A DNA stretch of 8,850 nt from Chloroflexota bacterium. Its GTDB lineage: Bacteria; Chloroflexota; Dehalococcoidia; SZUA-161. Shown here piece after piece: positions 1-5,710 of the stretch (positions within the stretch are counted from its first letter, which is position 1; the number at the start of each line of letters is the position of its first letter). Location: NCBI GenBank assembly GCA_030668425.1, contig DAOUTY010000063.1, forward strand, positions 1 to 8,850. The letters are read 5' to 3'. Both the position numbers and the translations under genes were made by a program. The notes beneath the pieces were generated by a model that searched no databases, was not told the DNA's origin, and saw nothing but the letters and a program-made list of their open reading frames with translations.

Positions 1-1
1 A

Positions 2-1261
2 ACGCAGGCTCCCATGTTCGTAGATGCCGGCGCCGATGCTATCCACCTCTCAGCCAGCGGTTACTACGATTATGCCTGGCAATACTACACAATGTGCCCG
101 GTAGAGGCTCATGGAGCAGCCCCCTACCTCGACATGGTTGAGGCGGTGAAGAAGGTGGTCAAAGTCCCGGTGATCGCCGCGGCACGGATCGCCCCAGAGA
201 TTGGGGAAAAGGCTCTTAGATCTGGGAAACTGGATTTTGTCGCCATGGGAAGGCCGATACAGGCTGATCCCGAGCTTCCCAACAAGCTGGCTTCGGGCAA
301 AGAAGACGAGGTACGACCTTGCATCCACTGCAATCACTGCATAGAGACCCTGGCATGGGCAGACGGCGTGGTTTGCTCGGTAAATCCCGCTATTGGCAGG
401 GAAAAGGAATTCGACATCAAACGTGCGGCTAAGCCCAAGAAGGTGGTTATCGCTGGCGGAGGGCCAGCGGGCATGGAGGCAGCGCGGGTAGCGGCGCTTA
501 GAGGCCACCAGGTAACACTCTACGAGAAGAGCAGAAAGCTGGGCGGACAATTGATACAGGCCGCGATACCGCCCCATAAGTCCGAGCTAAATAAACTGAT
601 TAGCTACCAGGCAACTCAGCTCAAGAAGCGCAAAGTCAAGGTAGTAATGGGGAAAGCGCTGACCCCTGATGAAATCAAGAGGCTAAAACCGGATGTCGTT
701 ATCTTTGCCACCGGCGTCAAGACCGTGATCCCTGAGGGGGAGGTCCCCGGGCTGAATACACTGTCAAACGTGGTCACCGCCGAGGATGTCCTTATGGGCA
801 AGGCAAAGGTAGGCGACAGGGTGCTCGTCATCGGCGGCGATCTTGTTGGCTGCGAGGTCGCCGAATTCCTCGCGGACAAGGGCAAGCAGGTGACCGTTGC
901 CAGAAGAAGCCGGTTCATGGCAGACAAGATGAACCCCGACATGAGAATGATCCTCGTGGATAGACTGAAGCAAAAGGGCGTCCGCCTGGTTCCCGGAGTC
1001 CAGTACATGCTGGCAACCGATACCGGTGCTCGTGTCCACGTACGGGGAGGCGTAACAGCTATGTCAGAGATCGCGGCCGACGCCATGAAGAACATCGTCG
1101 CCGATACCTACGTGATCGCTGCCGGTTCAACGTCAGACACAGACCTTGCTGATGCGTTCAAGGGCAAGGCCCCCAAGGTGTACAGCATCGGCGACTGCGT
1201 CGAGCCCAGGCGGATACTGGAAGCCATGCGCGAGGGTTGGAAGACGGCACTCGAAATATAA
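2..1261 (+). CDS. NADH:flavin oxidoreductase, 2,4-dienoyl-CoA / 2-enoate reductase-like (5' truncated)
   Basis: This is the C-terminal part of a three-cofactor flavoenzyme that passes electrons from NAD(P)H through FAD and a 4Fe-4S cluster to FMN to reduce an activated C=C bond, for example an enoyl-CoA or enoate. The frame is open from base 2 and the ATG at 14 is internal, since the protein begins inside the TIM barrel; about 240 N-terminal residues are probably missing. Counting from that ATG, the end of the FMN barrel is at 75-88 (DFVAMGRPIQADPE). The cluster cysteines are C103, C106, C109 and C121 (C-x2-C-x2-C-x11-C). An FAD-binding GGGPAG lies at 148-153 and a second dinucleotide fold (VLVIGGDLVG) at 270-279. 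The closing SIGDCVEPRRILEA is typical of this family. The exact substrate cannot be read from the sequence. Nearby crotonases and an epimerase favour an acyl-CoA substrate, which is inference. Confidence 0.88.
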   Translation, partial: TQAPMFVDAGADAIHLSASGYYDYAWQYYTMCPVEAHGAAPYLDMVEAVKKVVKVPVIAAARIAPEIGEKALRSGKLDFVAMGRPIQADPELPNKLASGKEDEVRPCIHCNHCIETLAWADGVVCSVNPAIGREKEFDIKRAAKPKKVVIAGGGPAGMEAARVAALRGHQVTLYEKSRKLGGQLIQAAIPPHKSELNKLISYQATQLKKRKVKVVMGKALTPDEIKRLKPDVVIFATGVKTVIPEGEVPGLNTLSNVVTAEDVLMGKAKVGDRVLVIGGDLVGCEVAEFLADKGKQVTVARRSRFMADKMNPDMRMILVDRLKQKGVRLVPGVQYMLATDTGARVHVRGGVTAMSEIAADAMKNIVADTYVIAAGSTSDTDLADAFKGKAPKVYSIGDCVEPRRILEAMREGWKTALEI

Positions 1262-1267
1262 GGAGGA

Positions 1268-1302
1268 AATCCCCCTTTAGTAAAGGGGGATTCAGGGGGA
1301 TT
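1268..1302. repeat. Short palindromic dispersed-repeat element
   Basis: A perfect hairpin starts seven bases after the flavoenzyme stop codon: arms AATCCCCCTTTA (1268-1279) and TAAAGGGGGATT (1281-1292) around a single G. A partial copy of the right arm, CAGGGGGATT, follows at 1293-1302. Read on the minus strand it encodes the peptide NPPESPFTKGG, which I recognise as a recurrent spurious peptide from intergenic repeats in many bacterial genomes. The hairpin could also slow or end transcription after the flavoenzyme gene, but no T-tract follows it. Confidence 0.7.
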
Positions 1303-1311
1303 ACACCTCTT

Positions 1312-1338
1312 GATTCTTAGGGACTCAGCCTGAGAATC
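1312..1338. other. Stem-loop in the flavoenzyme-epimerase gap
   Basis: GATTCTTAGG (1312-1321) pairs with CCTGAGAATC (1329-1338) over ten base pairs with one G-U wobble, leaving a seven-base loop GACTCAG. Only TT follows, so it is not a standard intrinsic terminator. It sits 17 bases before the Shine-Dalgarno sequence of the epimerase gene, so an RNA stability or attenuation role is possible but not shown. Confidence 0.45.
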
Positions 1339-1355
1339 TTCGGAAACTATTATAC

Positions 1356-1362
1356 AAGGAGG
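1356..1362 (+). promoter_or_regulatory. Ribosome binding site that fixes the epimerase start
   Basis: AAGGAGG ends eight bases before the ATG at 1371, an ideal spacing. An upstream in-frame GTG at 1362 overlaps the last base of this site and cannot be the start it serves, so the ATG at 1371 is chosen. Confidence 0.8.
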
Positions 1363-1370
1363 TGCCAAAG

Positions 1371-1856
1371 ATGGCGCAGCTAAAACTAAACGATCACAAG
1401 CTCGATCACATCGGCATCGTGGTCAAGGATATTGAAAAGGCAGTGGACTTCTACACCAAGGCACTTGGCTTGAACTTCGAAGAGATTGCGGAGCATGCAC
1501 TGCCGCCCGATGTAATAACCAGGGGCAAGCCCACTCCCTATACCATGAAAGTGACCTTCGCCCCGATGGGGCCGCTAAGGCTGGAAATGGTACAGATCGT
1601 TGAAGGTGAGAGCCTCCACACCGAGTTCCTCAAGGAACATGGTGAGGGCATAATGCATTTGGGCTTTGAAGTAGCCGACCTGGAGAAAGAAGTAGCCAAT
1701 GCCGAGGCGCAGGGACTTGAGTTGATCTGCCACCTCAAGATGGTGGGCATCATGGCCTTCGCCTACTTTGACAGCGCCAAGACCAATGGCGCCATGATCG
1801 AGCTTGTTCAAGAGAACGTGCGAGAGCGTATTATGGCGAAGTTGGCCGAGCAGTAG
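1371..1856 (+). CDS. VOC-fold protein, methylmalonyl-CoA epimerase-like
   Basis: A 161-residue vicinal-oxygen-chelate protein made of two beta-alpha-beta-beta-beta modules, the size of methylmalonyl-CoA epimerases and glyoxalase I. Probable metal ligands, one set per module, are H13 (LDHIGIVVKD), E72 (LRLEMVQ), H96 (IMHLGFEV) and E144 (AMIELVQE), matching the usual H/E/H/E pattern of metal-dependent VOC enzymes. Methylmalonyl-CoA epimerase inverts the (S)/(R) C2 centre between propionyl-CoA carboxylase and methylmalonyl-CoA mutase. The first module KLDHIGIVVKDIEKAVDFYT resembles that family well. A Q is common at the second ligand position in characterised epimerases and is E here, so a glyoxalase or another CoA-linked VOC enzyme is possible. 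No mutase or carboxylase gene lies in the window. The gene follows the flavoenzyme by about 110 bases on the same strand and may share its transcript. Confidence 0.75.
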   Translation: MAQLKLNDHKLDHIGIVVKDIEKAVDFYTKALGLNFEEIAEHALPPDVITRGKPTPYTMKVTFAPMGPLRLEMVQIVEGESLHTEFLKEHGEGIMHLGFEVADLEKEVANAEAQGLELICHLKMVGIMAFAYFDSAKTNGAMIELVQENVRERIMAKLAEQ

Positions 1857-1930
1857 GCAAGCGTTCAGCTATCGGCACTCAGCTTTCAACTTTTTCTCTG
1901 AATAAAGGGCGGCTTGTAGCTCCAGAGGAA

Positions 1931-2015
1931 CTGGATTCCCGCTTCCGCGGGAATGAGAGGGTTATGTCACTCCTGCGAAGCTTGTGCCTGCGAAAGCAGG
2001 TGGCAGGAATCCGGT
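1931..2015. repeat. Imperfect inverted-repeat element (MITE-like dispersed repeat)
   Basis: Outer ends CTGGATTCC (1931-1939) and GGAATCCGG (2006-2014) are inverted copies with one mismatch. Inside are two hairpins: ATTCCCGC-TTCC-GCGGGAAT (1935-1954, eight perfect pairs) and CCTGC-GAAA-GCAGG (1987-2000, with a GNRA-type loop). The pattern of a GGATTCCCGC arm facing a CCTGCGAAAGCAGGAATCC-like arm is a type of intergenic repeat I recognise from many environmental genomes. No coding capacity is seen. The rest of the 318-bp gap (1857-2174) holds a small direct repeat and the radA promoter, noted separately. Confidence 0.65.
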
Positions 2016-2051
2016 ACAACACCTTTTCATTTCGCATCGTGACTGTGGGCA

Positions 2052-2085
2052 GGTTGGAGCATCTGCTATAGGCACGGTTGGAGCA
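2052..2085. repeat. Short direct repeat upstream of radA
   Basis: GGTTGGAGCA occurs at 2052-2061 and again at 2076-2085, each preceded by GGCA with one inserted base in the second copy, giving a 24-base offset. It is just upstream of the radA promoter. Two copies are too few to assign a role; it could be a short duplication or a pair of binding sites. Confidence 0.4.
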
Positions 2086-2106
2086 GGCCCTCTAGACTAT
2101 CCTGTT

Positions 2107-2136
2107 TTGCCAAATCTTTGGACACCCTCGTATAAT
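2107..2136 (+). promoter_or_regulatory. Sigma70-type promoter for radA
   Basis: A -35 box TTGCCA (2107-2112, five of six consensus bases) and a perfect -10 box TATAAT (2131-2136) are 18 bases apart. The predicted start near 2143 leaves a leader of about 30 bases before radA, with AAGGGGG (2162-2168) as ribosome binding site. Confidence 0.7.
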
Positions 2137-2174
2137 ATATGCTGATGCCAGCACAGGGAAGAAGGGGGTAGCCG

Positions 2175-3527
2175 ATGCCCCGTCCTAAAAGTATTTTCGT
2201 CTGTCAGCAGTGTGGCAGTGAAAGTCCCAAGTGGCTGGGACACTGCCCCGGCTGCGACCAGTGGAATACCTACGTTGAAACCGTAGTTAAACGCACCCCC
2301 ACTGCTACTGCCACCTCCCCAACGCAGGTACAGGAGCTCTCCCAGCTCCCCAGCGACTCCATGCCCCGCCTCGCGCTGCCCCTCACCGAGTTCAACAGGG
2401 TACTCGGCGGCGGCATAGTCCCCGGCTCCATGGTGCTCATCGGCGGAGACCCCGGCATCGGCAAATCGACGCTCTTACTCGAGGTAGCAGGGATGGTAGC
2501 CGAACGCGAGGGAAAGGTGCTCTACGTCTCCGGCGAGGAGTCGGTACATCAGATAAAGCTGAGGGCAGACAGGTTGGGGATACGGGGGGAGGGGCTTTTC
2601 CTTCTCCCCGAGACCGATCTGGAAACCATCATCGAGCGGGGAACGGAGATATCGCCGCGTCTGGTGGTTATCGACTCCATTCAGGCGGTCTCCCAGAGCG
2701 GCCTGACCTCGGCCGCGGGCAGTATTGCCCAGGTGCGAGAGTGCACATCGAGGCTGATGCAGTGGGCCAAATCGTCCAACACTCCCATTTTCATAGTCGG
2801 GCACGTTACCAAAGACGGTGCGATCGCAGGCCCCCACACCCTGGAACACATCGTCGACGTCGTACTCTATCTCGAAGGGGAGCGTTTCAGCGCCTACCGG
2901 CTGCTGCGCGGAGCCAAGAACCGCTTCGGCTCAACCAACGAGGTAGGCATTTTCGAGATGAGTGATCAAGGACTGGTCGAAATAGCCAATCCCTCCCAGG
3001 TTTTTCTCTCCCAGCGCTCAGAGGGGGCAATTGGTTCGGTGATTGTCCCCACGCTTGAGGGCACCAGGCCGCTGCTGGTGGAGATTCAGGCGCTCACCAG
3101 CCCCACCAGCTTTGGACTGCCACGCCGTAACGCAAACGGTGTTGACTATAACCGGCTGCTCATGATAACCGCCGTCCTTACCAAGCGAGCGAGGCTGCCG
3201 CTGGGCAACCAGGACATTATCGCCAATGTGGTCGGGGGAATCCGGGTGAATGAACCGGCAGCCGATCTGGGCATTGCCCTGGCCATCGCTTCAAGCTCTC
3301 GCAACGCCAGGGTCAATCCTGATCTCGTAGCCATCGGAGAAATCGGGCTCAGTGGAGAGCTGAGGGCTGTATCTCAGCTTGAGAAAAGGCTGGCTGAGGC
3401 CGCCAAGCTCGGCTTCAAGTCCTGCCTCCTCCCGCCACTCCAGGGTGGGCAGAAGATGCCCCCTGAGATCGAGCCTATAGTTACAAAGTCGCTGTCCCAG
3501 GCACTGAAACTGGGGCTGGAAGGATAG
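2175..3527 (+). CDS. radA: DNA repair protein RadA (Sms)
   Basis: A complete 450-residue RadA, the usual family length. RadA is a cytoplasmic hexameric, RecA-like ATPase/helicase that drives branch migration of recombination intermediates. An N-terminal zinc finger has C10, C13, C24 and C27 (CQQC-x10-CPGC). The RecA-like core carries Walker A GDPGIGKST (91-99), Walker B LVVID (163-167) and the RadA-specific KNRFG motif (248-252). The C-terminal Lon-protease-like domain covers roughly 285-450 and includes GGIRVNEPAADLGIALA (354-370); RadA proteins lack the Lon catalytic dyad there. The ATG at 2175 is preceded by AAGGGGG at good spacing and by a strong promoter. The gene appears to be transcribed alone: a repeat-filled gap precedes it and a convergent gene follows. 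The ordered motifs make identification secure. Confidence 0.97.
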   Translation: MPRPKSIFVCQQCGSESPKWLGHCPGCDQWNTYVETVVKRTPTATATSPTQVQELSQLPSDSMPRLALPLTEFNRVLGGGIVPGSMVLIGGDPGIGKSTLLLEVAGMVAEREGKVLYVSGEESVHQIKLRADRLGIRGEGLFLLPETDLETIIERGTEISPRLVVIDSIQAVSQSGLTSAAGSIAQVRECTSRLMQWAKSSNTPIFIVGHVTKDGAIAGPHTLEHIVDVVLYLEGERFSAYRLLRGAKNRFGSTNEVGIFEMSDQGLVEIANPSQVFLSQRSEGAIGSVIVPTLEGTRPLLVEIQALTSPTSFGLPRRNANGVDYNRLLMITAVLTKRARLPLGNQDIIANVVGGIRVNEPAADLGIALAIASSSRNARVNPDLVAIGEIGLSGELRAVSQLEKRLAEAAKLGFKSCLLPPLQGGQKMPPEIEPIVTKSLSQALKLGLEG

Positions 3528-3691
3528 CCTTCGGAGCCTTCTGAAGGAGACTTCCCGCAGCAAGACGTCGAGATGGCGAGGTGTTTTAGCGGCCTGACGT
3601 CTGGCTGGCTATCGGCGAAACAGGTGATTTTACCAACAACAGATTAACCATGCTATTACTACGAAAATACGGGGTGGCAGTTCCGAGAGGG

Positions 3692-3717
3692 TAGGTTGGC
3701 CGACGTCGGCCAACCTA
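3692..3717. repeat. Perfect 26-bp palindrome between convergent genes
   Basis: TAGGTTGGCCGAC (3692-3704) is followed directly by its exact reverse complement (3705-3717). It lies in the 342-bp gap between the convergent radA and crotonase genes. Being symmetrical it would form the same hairpin in transcripts from either side, so a bidirectional terminator or mRNA 3'-end protector is plausible. There is no T-tract on either strand. It may instead be a dispersed repeat or a protein binding site. Confidence 0.6.
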
Positions 3718-3753
3718 TCAGCGGGTCAGGGGCCTTGCCTACGACAGATTCAC

Positions 3754-3768
3754 CGTGTCATTGACACG
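3754..3768. repeat. 15-bp palindrome CGTGTCA-T-TGACACG
   Basis: Two perfect seven-base arms flank one central T, in the convergent gap downstream of both radA and the crotonase gene. The shape resembles an operator or a small hairpin, but no promoter is obvious beside it. Function is unknown. Confidence 0.4.
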
Positions 3769-3780
3769 AAATAGGAGTTG

Positions 3781-3852
3781 AACCGTTCGTCCTGAGCTTG
3801 GCGAGATTCTTCGCTGCGCTTAGAATAACACCAAGCGAAGGGCTCGCAATGA
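3781..3852. repeat. Dispersed intergenic repeat (VILSAAKNL type)
   Basis: The stretch joins a CGTTCGTCCTGAGCTTGG segment to a GAGATTCTTCGCTGCGCTTA segment and ends in AGCGAAGGGCTCGCAATGA. Both segments are repeat sequences I recognise from many environmental genomes. The minus strand reads as the familiar spurious peptide VILSAAKNLA. Together with the two palindromes above, this accounts for most of the gap between 3528 and 3869. No gene is supported there. Confidence 0.6.
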
Positions 3853-3869
3853 TATTTTCATCCCTTCCT

Positions 3870-4655
3870 TCAGCGGCCCTTGAACTTCGGCTCCCTCTTC
3901 TCCAGAAACGACGTGATACCTTCCTTGAAATCCTCCGTCTGGAAGCAGATACGCTGGGCAAGGGTCTCGAAATCCAGCTGCGCCTCCAGATCCCCCATCG
4001 CCCCCTTATACACACCCTTTTTGATAAGCTCAATTGCGACCGAAGGCCCGTTAGCGATCCTGCTCGCGAATTCCCTGGTCACCTTCATTAGCTCGTCATG
4101 TGGCACGACTTTGTTTACCAGTCCCAGCCGCTCCGCCTCCCCGGCATCGATGGTGTCGCCCATCAGCATTAGCTCAAGGGCCTTGGATGTGCCCACCATT
4201 CGGGGCAGATAATAGGTAGCACCGCCGTCGGGAACCAGCCCTCTCTTGACAAATACCATGCTTAACCTGGCTTTATCCGAAGCTATTCTGAAGTCACAGG
4301 CCAACGCCAGAGAGAACGTCACCCCGGCGACAACCCCGGGTATGGCAGCGATGGTAGGCTTGGGGAAATAGCGCACCGGCAACGTCCACCAGCCCAGAGG
4401 TCTCTTCAGGATATACGGTTCAATCGGCCCGCTGTAGTCCGCCGTCAACTCGCTGGCATCGGCCCCGGTGCTGAATGCCTCACCGGCGCCGGTAATGACC
4501 AGCACTTTAACCTCGTCGTCTCCACGAAGCTCAGTGGCGATGCGGTGTACCTCCGTCCTCATCGCCTCAGTAACCGCATTGAGCCTCTCAGGGCGATCAA
4601 AGGTGATGGTGGCGATCCCTTCCTCCTTGGTGAAAAGCAGCCCTTCAACTCCCAT
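3870..4655 (-). CDS. Crotonase-superfamily protein (enoyl-CoA hydratase/isomerase-like), third of a triplet
   Basis: A 261-residue crotonase-fold protein, the most diverged of three tandem paralogues. The first oxyanion-hole segment is ITGAGEAFSTGAD (54-66). The second, normally AAVNGVAAGGG, reads AAIPGVVAGVTFS (103-115), losing two of the three glycines. Aligned by eye with rat mitochondrial crotonase, both hydratase glutamates (E144, E164) are replaced, here by S and V/F-type residues. An acid D143 stands in LVPDGGATYYLPR, where PaaG-type isomerases carry a catalytic aspartate. An acyl-CoA isomerase, or a non-hydratase crotonase, is therefore more likely than a simple hydratase. The ATG at 4655 has AGGAGGT (4667-4661) five bases upstream; an adjacent in-frame TTG at 4658 is too close to that site, with a TAA just before it. 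The C terminus (FKEGITSFLEKREPKFKG) is a normal family ending. Confidence 0.88.
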   Translation of the reverse strand: MGVEGLLFTKEEGIATITFDRPERLNAVTEAMRTEVHRIATELRGDDEVKVLVITGAGEAFSTGADASELTADYSGPIEPYILKRPLGWWTLPVRYFPKPTIAAIPGVVAGVTFSLALACDFRIASDKARLSMVFVKRGLVPDGGATYYLPRMVGTSKALELMLMGDTIDAGEAERLGLVNKVVPHDELMKVTREFASRIANGPSVAIELIKKGVYKGAMGDLEAQLDFETLAQRICFQTEDFKEGITSFLEKREPKFKGR

Positions 4656-4660
4656 CAATT

Positions 4661-4667
4661 ACCTCCT
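4661..4667 (-). promoter_or_regulatory. Ribosome binding site of the third crotonase gene
   Basis: On the minus strand AGGAGGT lies five bases before the ATG at 4655 but only two before the in-frame TTG at 4658, which decides for the ATG. Confidence 0.75.
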
Positions 4668-4703
4668 ACCACACAAAACGCACTAAGCAGTTATGCATGA
4701 ACC

Positions 4704-4715
4704 GTGATTAATCAC
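4704..4715. promoter_or_regulatory. 12-bp palindrome GTGATTAATCAC upstream of the third crotonase gene
   Basis: A perfect palindrome about 50 bases upstream of the ATG at 4655. It could be a transcription-factor operator, since the 180-bp gap leaves room for a separate promoter. The only -35/-10 candidates around it on the minus strand (TTGGTG, CATAAC) are weak. Confidence 0.3.
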
Positions 4716-4716
4716 C

Positions 4717-4740
4717 AAATCCGAAACGCGAAATCCAAAA
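4717..4740. repeat. Direct repeat AAATCCGAAA / AAATCCAAAA
   Basis: The two ten-base copies at 4717-4726 and 4731-4740 differ by one base and are 14 bases apart. They start an A-rich stretch reaching to about 4770 that resembles AAATCC/CAAATTTC-type degenerate intergenic repeats seen in many environmental genomes. It is non-coding. Confidence 0.4.
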
Positions 4741-4775
4741 CAATAGTCAAATTTCAAACGTCCAATCTAAGTGTT

Positions 4776-4822
4776 GTAACTCCTGTGGAGACGAATCATT
4801 CGTCGTGACAGGAGTCACGACG
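4776..4822. repeat. Nested palindrome between the second and third crotonase genes
   Basis: Three nested pairings share this stretch. The outer arms GTAACTCCTGT (4776-4786) and ACAGGAGTCAC (4808-4818) match with one mismatch. The inner arms GACGAAT (4790-4796) and ATTCGTC (4798-4804) are perfect around one base. A competing hairpin CGTCGTGAC-AGGA-GTCACGACG (4801-4822) has nine perfect pairs. It begins 13 bases after the stop of the minus-strand gene ending at 4836, so it may act as a terminator or a processing hairpin inside the crotonase transcript. A dispersed repeat is equally possible. Confidence 0.55.
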
Positions 4823-4835
4823 CTACCGTAAGCTG

Positions 4836-5645
4836 CTACTTACCCTTGAACTGCGGAGGCCTCCCCTCCATGAACGACTTGATCCCCTCCTGGAAGTCCT
4901 CAGTCCCGAACAGGACGTTCTCAACATAGGCTTCGTAGTCCATCTGCGCGGCGATGTCGGTCTCGGCGATGCCTTTGTAGATGGCTGCCTTGGCGAATCC
5001 CAGAGCTATGGGAGAGTTCTGGGCGATCTTAGCCGCCATCTCCTTCGCTGCGGTCATCAACTGGTCAGCGGGGCAAACCCTGTTTACCATCCCTATTCGG
5101 TCCGCTTCAGCGGCATTGATAGTATCCGCCGTAAACACCAGTTCCAGAGCACGGGCAGTCCCCACCAGACGGGGCAGTGTATAGGTGGAACCAGACTCAG
5201 GTATGACGCCCCTCTTGGTGAAAATCATGTTGAAGCGGGCCGTATCGGATGCCAGCCTGATATCGCAGGCAAGAGCAAGGGCAAGGCCACCGCCTGCGGC
5301 CACCCCATTTACCGCAGCGATAACCGGCTTGGGCAGGTTTCTTATTTTCAGCACAGTAGTCAGCACATTGCCATCCCCGCGTATCATCTCCTCCATAGTG
5401 GTCTGGTGGAGGGTGTGCTCCGCTCCCACCGACATCAAGTAGGCGATATCAGCCCCGGTGCAGAACGCCTTGCCGGCACCGGTGATTATCAGCGCCCTGG
5501 CATCCACATCTCTAGCCACCTCGGTCACAACAGCGTCCATCTCTGTCATCATCGTGCGGTCAAACGCATTCTTGACCTCGGGCCGATTCAGGGTCATGAT
5601 CGCTACATTACCCTCTTTTTCATAGATAACCGTCTCGTATGCCAA
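4836..5645 (-). CDS. Crotonase-superfamily protein (enoyl-CoA hydratase/isomerase-like), second of a triplet
   Basis: A complete 269-residue crotonase. The two oxyanion-hole segments are canonical: ITGAGKAFCTGAD (54-66) and AAVNGVAAGGGLALALACD (110-128). Where rat crotonase has glutamates 144 and 164 this protein has A and F, so classical syn-hydration is unlikely. E150 in GVIPESGSTYTLPRLVG occupies the acid position used by PaaG-like isomerases, suggesting a double-bond or ring isomerase on a CoA thioester. The start is a TTG at 5645: an in-frame TAA stands immediately upstream, and the next ATG (residue 17) would remove the conserved first strand. AAAGGGG lies six bases upstream as a modest ribosome binding site. 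It is 65 bases downstream of the paralogue ending at 5711 and closely resembles it, including the NRPxVxNAFDRxMM segment. It is probably co-transcribed and the product of tandem duplication. Confidence 0.9.
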   Translation of the reverse strand: MAYETVIYEKEGNVAIMTLNRPEVKNAFDRTMMTEMDAVVTEVARDVDARALIITGAGKAFCTGADIAYLMSVGAEHTLHQTTMEEMIRGDGNVLTTVLKIRNLPKPVIAAVNGVAAGGGLALALACDIRLASDTARFNMIFTKRGVIPESGSTYTLPRLVGTARALELVFTADTINAAEADRIGMVNRVCPADQLMTAAKEMAAKIAQNSPIALGFAKAAIYKGIAETDIAAQMDYEAYVENVLFGTEDFQEGIKSFMEGRPPQFKGK

Positions 5646-5710
5646 TTAGAACCCCTTTCCTTGCGCTGGTGTCACACGCGTTTCCGCTTATTTCAGAAGG
5701 CCAAGAGCCT

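Noticed and set aside
50..577. 175-codon minus-strand open frame opposite the flavoenzyme
   Set aside because: It lies wholly under a gene with clear motifs, has no recognisable domain, and is a by-product of the codon use of the opposite strand.
1362..1364. GTG as an upstream start for the epimerase gene
   Set aside because: It overlaps the last base of the AAGGAGG ribosome binding site, which is spaced correctly for the ATG at 1371.
2118..2136. TTGGAC as the -35 box of the radA promoter
   Set aside because: It is only seven bases from TATAAT; TTGCCA at 2107-2112 gives a workable 18-base spacer.
3518..3547. GAAGG/CCTTC repeats at the radA stop as an intrinsic terminator
   Set aside because: The possible stems are five pairs long, compete with each other and have no T-tract after them.
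3798..4091. Plus-strand open frame across the repeat and the 3' end of the third crotonase gene
   Set aside because: It mixes repeat-derived sequence with antisense crotonase sequence and shows no family resemblance.
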